This document shows, one piece after another, positions 25,836 through 34,492 of a DNA stretch of 64,000 bases. The notes under the pieces were generated by a model. The model had not been told where the DNA came from, did not search any database, and worked only from the letters and a program-made list of their open reading frames with translations. The DNA comes from Pseudomonas saxonica. GTDB lineage: Bacteria > Pseudomonadota > Gammaproteobacteria > Pseudomonadales > Pseudomonadaceae. The translations under genes were made by a program, and so were the position numbers. Positions within the stretch are counted from its first letter, which is position 1; each line of letters starts with the position of its first letter. The stretch covers positions 992,001 to 1,056,000 of the forward strand of contig NZ_VFIO01000001.1 in NCBI RefSeq assembly GCF_007858365.1, in the 5' to 3' direction.

Positions 25836-26798
25836 TCATCCTACACGCCTACGACCCCAGCCCCCCCACATCATCATGGCGCACTTGGAGGGATTCAATA
25901 TTTCAAGAAACTGTTCGGATAAGGTAACTTCCACGTCCAGCAACAAATCAGCCGTTCCAGAAAACGTCAACGGGCTCAATGTACCCAATGTAAAGCTAGG
26001 CGTTCCTCTGGCGTATGAAGTCCAATTTGCCAAAATACCTATTTTGCCGGAATCACTGGCTTCAAGATCACCCAAAGACTCGACTGCAGTGACCAAGGCC
26101 CTGTTAATGCACGCATTATTCACTATTAAAAAAACAGCTTCTTCGGGCAAAGTCAGATCAGTTATGTCCAGGGGGTGCGGGTTGTCTGTCAAGGTCGTAG
26201 CCCCTAGCAGACAACGCTCTACCAAACTAAGTTGCAGGGGTTTAAATAACAGGTCATCGCCCAATTTCAATTCTGGCAAATGAATCACAGACAGCATTTT
26301 GCGTGCCTGTGCAAAAATCATCGGCAGTACCAGCAGATTGAACAATTGTTTGTCGAACTCTTCAAACTCGCTTTGGTCGATCGTCAGAGCAACAACTGCC
26401 ATTGCAATAGTCGCCTCTCTGAAGTCCAGCGTCACGTGCGCAAGTACATTACGGGATGTGCCCTGTTCAAGCTCCGCGTCTTTTAATCCCCACTTCAGAT
26501 CCAGCAAGGGAAACACAAGTTGTAGCATGGGTAGTTTAGGCCGCGGCCTATGGGCTTCAAGATTAGTTAGGCCGTCTTCGCCTTGGGCGGCCTTCCATAC
26601 GCTGCACTCCGGTGTATCCAATACTACATTCGGCGCTACCGGCACTTCCCACTCAATGACCCCGAGCTGATCCAACACATCAACTTCTTCACGCCCTTTA
26701 AAGGGATTGTCATCGACCGGCGCACTGGCATGATAACCGGCTAAAAGACGACTGACCTCTGACTGCGAGAGGCCAACTACCAAATCAAAATTACTCAT
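25836..26798 (-). CDS. P47/OrfX-like TULIP-family protein (tentative), first gene of the operon
   Basis: This protein of 320 residues has no signal peptide. Its opening, FDLVVGLSQSEVSRLL, and the middle segment LLVLPMIFAQARKMLSVIHL with PELKLGDDLLFKPLQLSL follow the pattern I recall for clostridial P47 and OrfX2/OrfX3, which have the tubular lipid-binding (TULIP) fold. In Clostridium these accompany botulinum neurotoxin genes; no toxin gene is present here. The coding strand carries a run of seven G (25861-25867) near the 3' end, so the last residues (WGGWGRRRVG) may vary. It is the promoter-proximal gene of six. Confidence 0.6.
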   Translation of the reverse strand: MSNFDLVVGLSQSEVSRLLAGYHASAPVDDNPFKGREEVDVLDQLGVIEWEVPVAPNVVLDTPECSVWKAAQGEDGLTNLEAHRPRPKLPMLQLVFPLLDLKWGLKDAELEQGTSRNVLAHVTLDFREATIAMAVVALTIDQSEFEEFDKQLFNLLVLPMIFAQARKMLSVIHLPELKLGDDLLFKPLQLSLVERCLLGATTLTDNPHPLDITDLTLPEEAVFLIVNNACINRALVTAVESLGDLEASDSGKIGILANWTSYARGTPSFTLGTLSPLTFSGTADLLLDVEVTLSEQFLEILNPSKCAMMMWGGWGRRRVG

Positions 26799-26983
26799 CT
26801 ATTGCCCCACTGCCCTATTGCCACATGAGAACACCACCCTTCACTTCCGATATTGACATCAGTCATGAATGAAATTTACGCTTTAAGCGCTGTTCTAAAG
26901 CTACGCAGAACCCGGGGATAAAAGAACTATCAAAACTAACGGCACACCCACACCTGGTGTAATGAGCGCCTTTAATTCATGCA

Positions 26984-27022
26984 TAAAAAAACCCGACGGG
27001 CAAACATCACCGTCGGGGTTTT
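26984..27022 (-). terminator. Terminator of the amino acid permease gene
   Basis: CCCGACGG (26992-26999) pairs with CCGTCGGG (27010-27017). Read on the minus strand the hairpin is followed by seven T (26985-26991), a classic intrinsic terminator 30 bases after the permease stop. It insulates the permease from the operon starting at 26798. The remaining bases 26799-26983 should hold that operon's promoter; I see no clear consensus. Confidence 0.85.
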
Positions 27023-27052
27023 AGAGAAGTACTGCTAGCGGTTATAGGGTGT

Positions 27053-28474
27053 TCAGCCCGCCGTGGTTACTGGGGAAGTCACCTTATCAGCGGGGTACAA
27101 CTTGAAGACATAAAACAGCACTGTCAGCAGCACTAGAAACGCCGGTCCAACGATCAACGCGATGCGCGTTTCTTCAAACCATGCCATCAGGCCGACCACC
27201 ATAAGCAAGAAACCCAAGGCGGCAAAAGAGCTGTAGGGATACAGCCACATCCGGTATTTCAAGGCAGCGGCCTGTTCAGCACTCAGGCTTCGACGGAAAC
27301 GCAGTTGCGCCAGCAAAATCATCAACCAAGTCCAGATAGCACCAAAGGTGGCAATGGCTGTTACCCATACAAAGACTTTCTCGGGCGCCATATAGTTAAG
27401 CACCACCCCTAGAAGGAGCACCGCGATCGATAACAACAGCGCCTGACGCGGCACCCCATTTTTCGAAGTGGTGCCAAAGTTGGCCGGTGCCTGTCCGTTT
27501 TGCGCCAGGCTGTAGAGCATGCGACCGGTACTGAAAATACCGCCATTACAGGATGACAATGCTGCGGTAATAACAACAAAGTTGATGATACCCGCGGCCG
27601 TTTTGATGCCCAGACGCTCAAAAGTCATCACGAACGGGCTGCCCTGAGTGCCGATTTCATTCCACGGGTAGATCGAGAGAATCACGAACAGCGCGCCCAC
27701 GTAGAACAGCAGAATTCGCCAGAACACCGAACCGATCGCACTCGGGATGGTTTTTTGCGGGTTCTTCGCTTCACCCGCTGTCAGGCCGATCATTTCGACG
27801 CCCAGATAGGCAAACATGACCATCTGCAAGGACATCAGCACGCCCTGCATGCCATTGGGTAAAAAGCCGCCATGGGTCCAGAGATTGGAAATACCCAGCG
27901 CAACGCCGTCATTGCCAAAACCGAACGCAATAATGCCGACACCGCCCAGGACCATCGCAATGATGGTGACGATCTTGATCAGGGCAAACCAGAACTCGAA
28001 TTCACCAAAGGCCTTGACCGCAATCAGGTTGATAGAGCCCATGCTAATGAGCGCTGCGAGGGCCCATATCCAGCGCGGTACATCGGGGAACCAGACACCC
28101 ATGTACACCGCCACGGCGGTAATCTCCGCCACACAGGTCACCAGCCAAAGAAACCAATAATTCCAGCCGGTCAAAAAGCCGGCCAACGGCCCCAAGTAAT
28201 CTTGGGCGTAGCGGCTGAAGGAGCCTGCTACCGGGTTATGCACGGCCATTTCACCGAGGGCACGCATGATCACCAAAATGGCCAGGCCACCGATGATGTA
28301 AGAGAGCATGATGGCCGGCCCGGCCATTTCTATCGCTTTGGCCGACCCTAGAAACAGGCCGACACCGATACAGGCGCCCAGCGCCATCAAACGAATGTGG
28401 CGCTCGCCCAGTTCGCGTTTCAGAGGACCGCCCTGCACGGTTTCGCCGTGGGGCTGGTGGTTGCCGACTGGCAT
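27053..28474 (-). CDS. Amino acid permease, APC superfamily (AAT family)
   Basis: This is an inner-membrane proton symporter of 473 residues with about 12 membrane helices. The N-terminal LKRELGERHIRLMALGACIGVGLFLGS is the AAT-family signature, with the unwound helix-1 GACIGVGLFLG. The closest named types are ProY, CycA and AnsP; the substrate (proline, D-Ala/Gly or Asn) cannot be fixed by eye. The gene has its own terminator. It is divergent from the PBP gene at 28785, with a long dyad between them. Confidence 0.88.
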   Translation of the reverse strand: MPVGNHQPHGETVQGGPLKRELGERHIRLMALGACIGVGLFLGSAKAIEMAGPAIMLSYIIGGLAILVIMRALGEMAVHNPVAGSFSRYAQDYLGPLAGFLTGWNYWFLWLVTCVAEITAVAVYMGVWFPDVPRWIWALAALISMGSINLIAVKAFGEFEFWFALIKIVTIIAMVLGGVGIIAFGFGNDGVALGISNLWTHGGFLPNGMQGVLMSLQMVMFAYLGVEMIGLTAGEAKNPQKTIPSAIGSVFWRILLFYVGALFVILSIYPWNEIGTQGSPFVMTFERLGIKTAAGIINFVVITAALSSCNGGIFSTGRMLYSLAQNGQAPANFGTTSKNGVPRQALLLSIAVLLLGVVLNYMAPEKVFVWVTAIATFGAIWTWLMILLAQLRFRRSLSAEQAAALKYRMWLYPYSSFAALGFLLMVVGLMAWFEETRIALIVGPAFLVLLTVLFYVFKLYPADKVTSPVTTAG

Positions 28475-28538
28475 AAATGTACAACCTCGTATTGTTATTG
28501 GATATGCAGCTGTAGGCCGGGTTGGTCACCTGCTCTCG

Positions 28539-28581
28539 CCTTTTGATCAGCCCTGACCTTGTAGGTCAGTAGATCAAAAGG
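28539..28581. promoter_or_regulatory. Long dyad in the divergent permease/PBP intergenic region
   Basis: CCTTTTGATC (28539-28548) pairs perfectly with GATCAAAAGG (28572-28581), and inside it CTGACC (28553-28558) pairs with GGTCAG (28564-28569) around TTGTA. It is 65 bases upstream of the permease start and about 200 upstream of the PBP start. It may be an operator or a leader hairpin for the permease. Nothing else stands out in 28475-28784. Confidence 0.45.
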
Positions 28582-28784
28582 GAAATGTCCTACAGAGATC
28601 GGCGCCGAGTATTGCACAGGGTTGGTGCACAGTCATGCCCCTCCCCAGGACCTATGTCACCTTCTGGAAGGCTCTGCTTCGATCTTCATGGCCTGATTAG
28701 AAACAGTCATGAGCGCCTCAGATTTATTCATCAAGACCCGCCCACAGCGTCTACGCTTCATTCAAGCGCAGCAAAGATGCGTAC

Positions 28785-31700
28785 ATGGATCAATCAACTA
28801 TGGGCGCACTGTGGCACTCCAACTCCAGCAAAGCGTCGCAACCAATAGCGCCAATGGCTCAACCTGATCCGCCTGCGCAAAAGCCTCCGCGCAAACGCTA
28901 TGGCTGGCGGGTATTTTGGGTCCTGTTACTTATGGCCCTGATTGGCCTTGTCGTTTTGGGCTTTGCCATCGCTAAAGAGGTACGCACCTCAAAAATCCAG
29001 TCACGCGAGTTCAGCCGCTTTGCTGCCAACCTGAGTTACTCAGTGCAGGCAGGCCCCAGCGATTCGATTTATTACCCGGGCTTGGGGCCCTTCGACAAAC
29101 GTCTGGGTTACAGCGCACTGGGGGATTTTCTGCCGCGTCTGCTAAAGCGTGACTACGTGATTGCCGAGCAAGCTCGTTTTAGCCCTGAAATGCTGAGCTA
29201 CGGTCAAAAAGGTTTTTTCGTCCCCTACGCCGAAAAGATTCAAGCAGGGCTTTCCATTACTGACTGTTCGGGTGGTTCGCTTTACCAGTACAACTACCCA
29301 CAACAGCTTTACCCGACCTTTGCGAGCATTCCTCCCTTAGTGGTTCACAGCTTGCTGTTTATTGAGAACCGCGACCTGTTGGACCCTAAACAGCCTTTAA
29401 ATAACCCTGCTGTCGACTGGCCCCGTTTTGCCATGGCCGCTTACTCACAAGTCGCCAAACTGTTTCACCTGCCGGGGCAATCGGCAGGGGGAAGCACCTT
29501 GGCAACCCAGCTTGAGAAATATCGGCACTCACCTGATGGTTTAACCGTATCGGGCACCGAAAAGCTGCGCCAGATGATTTCAGCCAGCGTGCGGGCTTAT
29601 CAGGATGGCCCGGATACCTTGATCGCCCGTCAAAACATAGTGCGTGACTATCTCAACAGTGTGCCGCTGTCGGCCGTCCCCGGTCACGGGGAGGTACATG
29701 GCATGGCTGAAGGCATGCGCGTGTGGTACGGCACCGATTTCAATCAAGTCAATCAGTACCTCGCCAGCGCTGCTACCGACCCGCAAAGTCTTGCGAATAA
29801 GGGGCTGGCTTTGCGCGAAGTGCTGTCCTTGATGATTGCCCAGCGTCGCCCCTCCTATTATTTGACCAAGGGCCGCGATGAACTTGCACAACTGACTGAC
29901 AGCCACATCCGGCTACTGGCGCAAAACAATGTAATTGATCCGGCTCTGACACAAGCCGCTTTGACCAGCCGCGTGACCTACCGCGACTGGCAGGTGTCGC
30001 CCACCCTGCAAGCGATTGAAACCAATAAGGGCATCAGCCTGGCACGCACGCGCCTGTCGGCCATGCTCAAGCGCCCGCTGTATGACCTCGACCGCCTCGA
30101 TCTGTCTGCCACCAGCACCTTGCAGAGCGATTTGCAGCTGCAAGCCAGCGACTACCTGCGGCAACTGGCAGACCCTGTATTTGCCGGCAAGATGGGCCTG
30201 CTGGGAAAAAGCTTGCTGACGCCAGCCAGCACCGCGCAAGTGCGCTACAGCTTTACGCTGTTTGAATTGACACCCGACGGCGCACGGGCGCGGGTGCAGA
30301 CTGACAGCACTGACCAACCTTTCGATATCAACGAAGGCAGCAAGCTGGAGTTGGGTTCAACCGCCAAGATGCGGGTACTGACCACTTACTTGCAGATCAT
30401 CAGTGAGCTGCATGACCGCTATGCCAGCCAGTCGGGCAGCCAACTGAAGCAAATACAGCTGACTGATCAGGACCCGCTGACCCGCTGGGCTCTGAGTTAC
30501 ATGATTGCGAATCCGGGGACGAACCTCGCCAAGATGCTCGACGCGGCGCTTAACCGCACATATTCGGCCAGTCCTGGTGAAGGTTTTTTCACAGGCGGCG
30601 GCATGCATTACTTCCACAACTTCCGCAATCAGGACAACAACCGCAACCCCACGCTACGCGACGCAATACGTGAATCGATCAACTTGCCCTTCGTGCGCCT
30701 GATGCGGGACGTGGTGAGATACACCTCGTATCAAGCCCCCAGCAATAACGCTGAATTGCTCAAGGATGACTTGAACCCGCGCCGTCAGGAGTACCTGAGC
30801 CGCTTCGCCGACCGCGAAGGCACCACCTACATGCTCAAGTTCTGGAAGAAATACAAAGGCAAAGATTCCAAGGAGCGCCTTGAAACCTTTCTCGACAGCA
30901 TGCGCCCGACACCTATCCGCATGGCGGCGGTGCACCGTTACCTGTTTCCGAATGCCAGCCAGGACACCTTTGACAGCTTTGTGCGAGCTCATCTCAAGAG
31001 CGACAAGATCACCGATGAGCGTTTAGCCAAGCTTTATCAAAGCTACGGCCCGGGTGCTTACGACCTCCCCGATCAGGGCTATATCGCCAAGGTGCATCCG
31101 CTTGATTTATGGATGGCGGGCTATTTGCTGAAAAACCCCGAGGCCACCTTCAAGCAAGCGGTCGCCGCCAGCGTGTTCGAGCGTCAGGAAGTGTATAGCT
31201 GGCTGTTTAAAAGCCGGCACAAGAGCGCCCGCGACAGCCGGATTCGCACCATGCTTGAGATCGAAGCCTTCCTCGATATTCACCAGCGCTGGCAACAAGT
31301 GGGTTACCCGTTTGACCATTTGGTGCCTTCCCTTGCCACAGCGCTGGGCAGCTCGGGGGATCGCCCGGCGGCGCTGTCCGAACTGATGGGCATCATCCTT
31401 AACGATGGTGTGCGCTTACCGGTTTTACGTATTGATACGCTGCATTTCGCGGCCAATACACCGTATGAGACACGGCTGATAAACGATCCTGACAAAGGCG
31501 TGAGAGTAATGCCCAGCGAAGTCGCGACCGCCCTGCGCGAGGCATTGTCGCAAGTGGTTGACGCGGGCACCGCACGGCGGGTCTCGGGCAGCTTCACTCT
31601 CGACAACGGCTCCCCACTGGCCATGGGTGGTAAAACGGGCACAGGCGACAACCGCATTGAAAGCATGGGCGCTGGGGGGCGAATCATCAGCTCCAAGTCC

Positions 31701-31913
31701 ATCAATCGCACGGCAACCTTTGTGTTCTATATCGGCGAACATCACTTTGGCACCTTGACGGCATTCGTACCCGGCCGCTCAGCAGAAGCCTTTACGTTCA
31801 CCTCTGCCTTACCGGTGCAAGTGCTGAAAGGCATGGCTCCGATCCTCACCCCCTACCTGCAACCCGGCTCCCATACACGATGCACAGCCCCGCAAAATCT
31901 GAGCGCGTTGTAA
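28785..31913 (+). CDS. Large class A penicillin-binding protein (transglycosylase/transpeptidase)
   Basis: This protein of 1042 residues has a cytoplasmic Pro-rich N-terminus, one membrane anchor at about 45-67 (VFWVLLLMALIGLVVLGFAIA) and a periplasmic remainder. The GT51 region has the catalytic-type Glu in FIENRDLL (E194) and SAGGSTLATQLEKYRHSP, but the usual EDxxFxxHxG context is replaced. The transpeptidase motifs are SxxK as STAK (S525), SxN as SIN near 630, and KTG in GGKTGTGDN (K950). It is longer than PBP1A/1B, with an extra helical insert between the SIN and KTG motifs. It probably polymerises peptidoglycan; whether it is fully active is uncertain. Confidence 0.82.
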   Translation: MDQSTMGALWHSNSSKASQPIAPMAQPDPPAQKPPRKRYGWRVFWVLLLMALIGLVVLGFAIAKEVRTSKIQSREFSRFAANLSYSVQAGPSDSIYYPGLGPFDKRLGYSALGDFLPRLLKRDYVIAEQARFSPEMLSYGQKGFFVPYAEKIQAGLSITDCSGGSLYQYNYPQQLYPTFASIPPLVVHSLLFIENRDLLDPKQPLNNPAVDWPRFAMAAYSQVAKLFHLPGQSAGGSTLATQLEKYRHSPDGLTVSGTEKLRQMISASVRAYQDGPDTLIARQNIVRDYLNSVPLSAVPGHGEVHGMAEGMRVWYGTDFNQVNQYLASAATDPQSLANKGLALREVLSLMIAQRRPSYYLTKGRDELAQLTDSHIRLLAQNNVIDPALTQAALTSRVTYRDWQVSPTLQAIETNKGISLARTRLSAMLKRPLYDLDRLDLSATSTLQSDLQLQASDYLRQLADPVFAGKMGLLGKSLLTPASTAQVRYSFTLFELTPDGARARVQTDSTDQPFDINEGSKLELGSTAKMRVLTTYLQIISELHDRYASQSGSQLKQIQLTDQDPLTRWALSYMIANPGTNLAKMLDAALNRTYSASPGEGFFTGGGMHYFHNFRNQDNNRNPTLRDAIRESINLPFVRLMRDVVRYTSYQAPSNNAELLKDDLNPRRQEYLSRFADREGTTYMLKFWKKYKGKDSKERLETFLDSMRPTPIRMAAVHRYLFPNASQDTFDSFVRAHLKSDKITDERLAKLYQSYGPGAYDLPDQGYIAKVHPLDLWMAGYLLKNPEATFKQAVAASVFERQEVYSWLFKSRHKSARDSRIRTMLEIEAFLDIHQRWQQVGYPFDHLVPSLATALGSSGDRPAALSELMGIILNDGVRLPVLRIDTLHFAANTPYETRLINDPDKGVRVMPSEVATALREALSQVVDAGTARRVSGSFTLDNGSPLAMGGKTGTGDNRIESMGAGGRIISSKSINRTATFVFYIGEHHFGTLTAFVPGRSAEAFTFTSALPVQVLKGMAPILTPYLQPGSHTRCTAPQNLSAL

Positions 31914-31987
31914 GAAACGCGCCAATCCGTATTTATTACGAATAATTACCGTTCATCGCCTCAACTTTACGCGATCTAAGATATATC

Positions 31988-32007
31988 TTAAGTTATGTCT
32001 AACTTAA
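31988..32007. promoter_or_regulatory. Operator-like palindrome at the 5' end of the padR-sip unit
   Basis: TTAAGTTA-TGTC-TAACTTAA is a perfect inverted repeat with eight-base arms. A second perfect palindrome, TAAGATATATCTTA (31978-31991), overlaps it. Both fit autoregulation by the PadR-type repressor encoded immediately downstream. Confidence 0.65.
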
Positions 32008-32024
32008 TGAGAGAGCGAAGAGAA

Positions 32025-32648
32025 ATGAGAGAACATCATCCCCATCACCACGCACAGCGCGCGGGACAAGAAGGTTCAGAGAAACGCAACGGTCGTGAAC
32101 GCGGCCCGGGCCAAGACGGCTTTGAAAAACGCACTGGCCGCGAGCGCGGCGGACGTGGGCCTCGTGTATTTGCGCCTGGCGATTTGAAATTACTGCTGCT
32201 GGCACTGATTGCTGAGCAACCGTGCCACGGTTACGACCTTATCCGCCAGATTGAAGGGCTGTTCGATGGTGCTTATAGCCCCAGCCCCGGTGTCATCTAT
32301 CCGACACTGACCTTTCTGGAAGAAAGCGAAATGATTCAGGGCGATGCCCAAGGCGGCAAAAAACGCTACACCATCACCGATCTTGGCCGTCAGTCCTTGA
32401 GTGATCAAGCCGTGGCGCTGGATGGTGTACGCATGCGCATCGATGTGAGCAAGCGCTCACTGCGCGGCCATGACCGTCCCGAAGAAATACATGAAGCGAT
32501 ACACAACCTGCGCCACGCCTTGCAAATGCATCATGGTCGCTGGAACCCGGCAGAAATCCTGCGGGTTCGTGAGTTGCTCAACAACACCGCCAAAGCCATC
32601 GTCGATGGCCCGGTTACTGCTCAGCCCGTGCAGGAGAATGATCAATGA
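32025..32648 (+). CDS. PadR-family repressor with His-rich N-terminus (YqjI/NfeR-like)
   Basis: This is a cytosolic regulator of about 207 residues. The N-terminus MREHHPHHHAQR is a probable metal-binding His cluster, followed by a 15-residue tandem repeat (GQEGSEKRNGRERG, GQDGFEKRTGRERG). The PadR winged helix runs from FAPGDLKLLLLALI through GYDLIRQIEGLF and SPSPGVIYPTLTFLEE. E. coli YqjI, a nickel-responsive repressor of the ferric reductase gene yqjH, has the same design, and here the reductase gene follows with a four-base overlap. I chose ATG 32025 because upstream ATGs at 31995 and 32007 lie within the operator and lack a ribosome site. Confidence 0.83.
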   Translation: MREHHPHHHAQRAGQEGSEKRNGRERGPGQDGFEKRTGRERGGRGPRVFAPGDLKLLLLALIAEQPCHGYDLIRQIEGLFDGAYSPSPGVIYPTLTFLEESEMIQGDAQGGKKRYTITDLGRQSLSDQAVALDGVRMRIDVSKRSLRGHDRPEEIHEAIHNLRHALQMHHGRWNPAEILRVRELLNNTAKAIVDGPVTAQPVQENDQ

Positions 32649-33430
32649 ACGACACCAATGCTCTGACCATTCACAGGGTCATGCATGAAATTAAACGTCG
32701 CAAACTGGAGGTGCTGCGCGTGGTCGACCTGACCCCGCGCATGCGCCGTATTACCGTGGGCGGGCCCGAATTGGCAGGGTTCATCAGCTTGGGCAGCGAT
32801 GATCACGTAAAACTGTTTTTCCCGCAGAACGAACAGGAACTGACGGCACTGGAATCGTTGGAGTTAGGCGCTGGGAAAAAAACCGGTGCCATGCCCCCAA
32901 TGCGCGACTACACCCCGCGCCGTTATGACCTTGACGCTCTGGAGCTGGATATCGACTTTGTGCTGCACGGAGATGGCCCTGCTGCCACATGGGCGGCACA
33001 AGCCAAACCTGGGCAGTTCCTGCACATTGGCGGCCCGCGTGGCTCGATGGTAGTACCCGACATTTTCGACAGCTATCTGCTGATTGGCGATGAGACCGCT
33101 TTGCCAGCCATTGCCCGTCGGTTGGAAGAGCTGCCCGGCAACCGCCGTGCACTGGTGGTCGTGGAGGTCGAAAACGCGCTTGAAGAGCAACCCCTGAAGA
33201 GTGCGGCAGCCGTTGAGGTGATTTGGGTACACCGAGACAATCCTGAGCAAGATCTGCTCAAAACCGTTGAAGGGCTGACAATCCCAGCGGGCCAGTTGTA
33301 TGCCTGGGTCGCTACCGAAAGCACGCTGTCACGCAAAGTGCGCAGAGTGCTGCTGGATACCCATGGCTTGAACGACGAATTCGTTAAAGCCGCCGGTTAC
33401 TGGCGGTTGGAAGGCAGCGACGAAGAGTAA
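32645..33430 (+). CDS. Siderophore-interacting protein / NAD(P)H ferric reductase (YqjH/NfeF-like)
   Basis: This is a cytosolic flavoenzyme of 261 residues that reduces ferric iron in siderophore complexes. The FAD-binding arm has RDYTPRRYD and GDGPAATWAAQAKPG with HIGGPRGS; the NAD(P)H part has DETALPAIARRLEELP; the C-terminal SIP signature is YAWVATESTLSRKVRRVLL. It is translationally coupled to the PadR repressor (ATGA), exactly the YqjI-YqjH pairing. Control by metal through that repressor is therefore likely. Confidence 0.9.
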   Translation: MNDTNALTIHRVMHEIKRRKLEVLRVVDLTPRMRRITVGGPELAGFISLGSDDHVKLFFPQNEQELTALESLELGAGKKTGAMPPMRDYTPRRYDLDALELDIDFVLHGDGPAATWAAQAKPGQFLHIGGPRGSMVVPDIFDSYLLIGDETALPAIARRLEELPGNRRALVVVEVENALEEQPLKSAAAVEVIWVHRDNPEQDLLKTVEGLTIPAGQLYAWVATESTLSRKVRRVLLDTHGLNDEFVKAAGYWRLEGSDEE

Positions 33431-33440
33431 ATCGCGGCTT

Positions 33441-33470
33441 CACTCTAACCCTCTACAGAGGGTTAGAGTG
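33441..33470. terminator. Bidirectional hairpin between convergent genes
   Basis: CACTCTAACCCTC (33441-33453) pairs perfectly with GAGGGTTAGAGTG (33458-33470) around TACA. It lies ten bases after the SIP gene and includes the stop codon of the convergent Pr6Pr gene. T runs are absent on both sides. Confidence 0.6.
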
Positions 33471-34119
33471 CGTCGCCGACCATGCGCTTGCTTCCCACCC
33501 ATCGATCAAGCGCCACCAGCATCAGCGCCACAACGAAAAATCCCGCCAAAATTTCGCCCGCATTGAGAAACACCTGCGCATACCCCAACTTGCCCACATC
33601 AATAAATGGGTACGGGTAAACACCCAGCAAGTGCCCACGCAACAAGATGTAGGCGAAATACAGGACCGGGTAAAGAGCCCATACTCCGATATGACTCACA
33701 CGTAGCAAGCCTTTAGGCACGCAATACCACCAGTACAACGTAAACAGCACTGGCATCACGTCATGCAGCAACTCGTTGGCCAACCATGCCACACCGTGAG
33801 GTTGCCAGAGCTGGCGCAGCAACAGGCTGTATGCGACACCCACCACGATAATGCTCACCGTAATACCGCTGCTTACCCACGCTTGCAGGAAAAAACTCCT
33901 GCCTTTTGAAGATCGAGAGATCACTGCATAGGTCAGCACCGTTGCAACCATCGTGTTGGTGAGCACGGTAAAAAAACTGAAATAACTCAACAGACCGCCG
34001 ATCACACTGGCGCCCGATGCCCAGCGCATCAGCAGGACCACATACAGTTGAATCGCCAGCCCGCCCCAGCCCAGCAATGCCATCAACGTACATAGCCAGT
34101 GCTTTGGCGCGGCATTCAT
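33463..34119 (-). CDS. Pr6Pr family membrane protein
   Basis: This is an integral membrane protein of about 218 residues with six predicted helices. It matches the Pr6Pr (FAR-17a/AIG1-like) family by length and by motifs such as SYFSFFTVLTNTMVA, ELLHDVMPVLFTLYWW and HIGVWALYPVLYF-Y. No biochemical function is known for bacterial members. ATG 34119 gives a start just after the upstream VF530 stop; ATG 34152 would overlap that gene by 26 bases. Confidence 0.78.
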   Translation of the reverse strand: MNAAPKHWLCTLMALLGWGGLAIQLYVVLLMRWASGASVIGGLLSYFSFFTVLTNTMVATVLTYAVISRSSKGRSFFLQAWVSSGITVSIIVVGVAYSLLLRQLWQPHGVAWLANELLHDVMPVLFTLYWWYCVPKGLLRVSHIGVWALYPVLYFAYILLRGHLLGVYPYPFIDVGKLGYAQVFLNAGEILAGFFVVALMLVALDRWVGSKRMVGDAL

Positions 34120-34126
34120 GCCCGAC

Positions 34127-34357
34127 TCAGAGTTCGCGCTTGGTACGGGCATATTTCACATACAACTTTTCGACCTTTTCTCGCGCCCAAGGTGTTTTGC
34201 GCAAGAAGGTCAGACTCGACTTGATACTCGGATCGCTCTTGAAGCAACGAATATCAATGCGCTCGGCTAGGCCTTCCCACTCGTAGTGCGCCACCAGCGC
34301 CGTGAGGATCTGTTCCAGCGTCACGCCGTGCAAAGGATTGTGGTTGGGTTCAGTCAT
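34127..34357 (-). CDS. VF530 family protein (DUF2132)
   Basis: This is a small protein of 76 residues. [50 protein letters not shown] are typical of the VF530/DUF2132 family, a helical fold with proposed but unproven DNA binding. It precedes the Pr6Pr gene by a few bases on the same strand. The region upstream (34358-34549) also holds the promoter of the divergent TonB receptor gene. Confidence 0.82.
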   Translation of the reverse strand: MTEPNHNPLHGVTLEQILTALVAHYEWEGLAERIDIRCFKSDPSIKSSLTFLRKTPWAREKVEKLYVKYARTKREL

Positions 34358-34492
34358 GCCGAGCCTTTTAGCAAGTGAAGGAAAGCCGCGCACCTTAGCC
34401 GAGCGCCTGCTCAGGGGGAAGCGCATTCGCACAGGCAGAGTCTAGACGTCACCACCGATGCGGTGAAAGTTCCGCTTGGAGATGATGAAAGC

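Noticed and set aside
20700..26798. Botulinum-like toxin locus
   Set aside because: P47/OrfX-like resemblance prompted a search for a neurotoxin, NTNH or other toxin gene on either side; none is present, so the locus is not called a toxin cluster.
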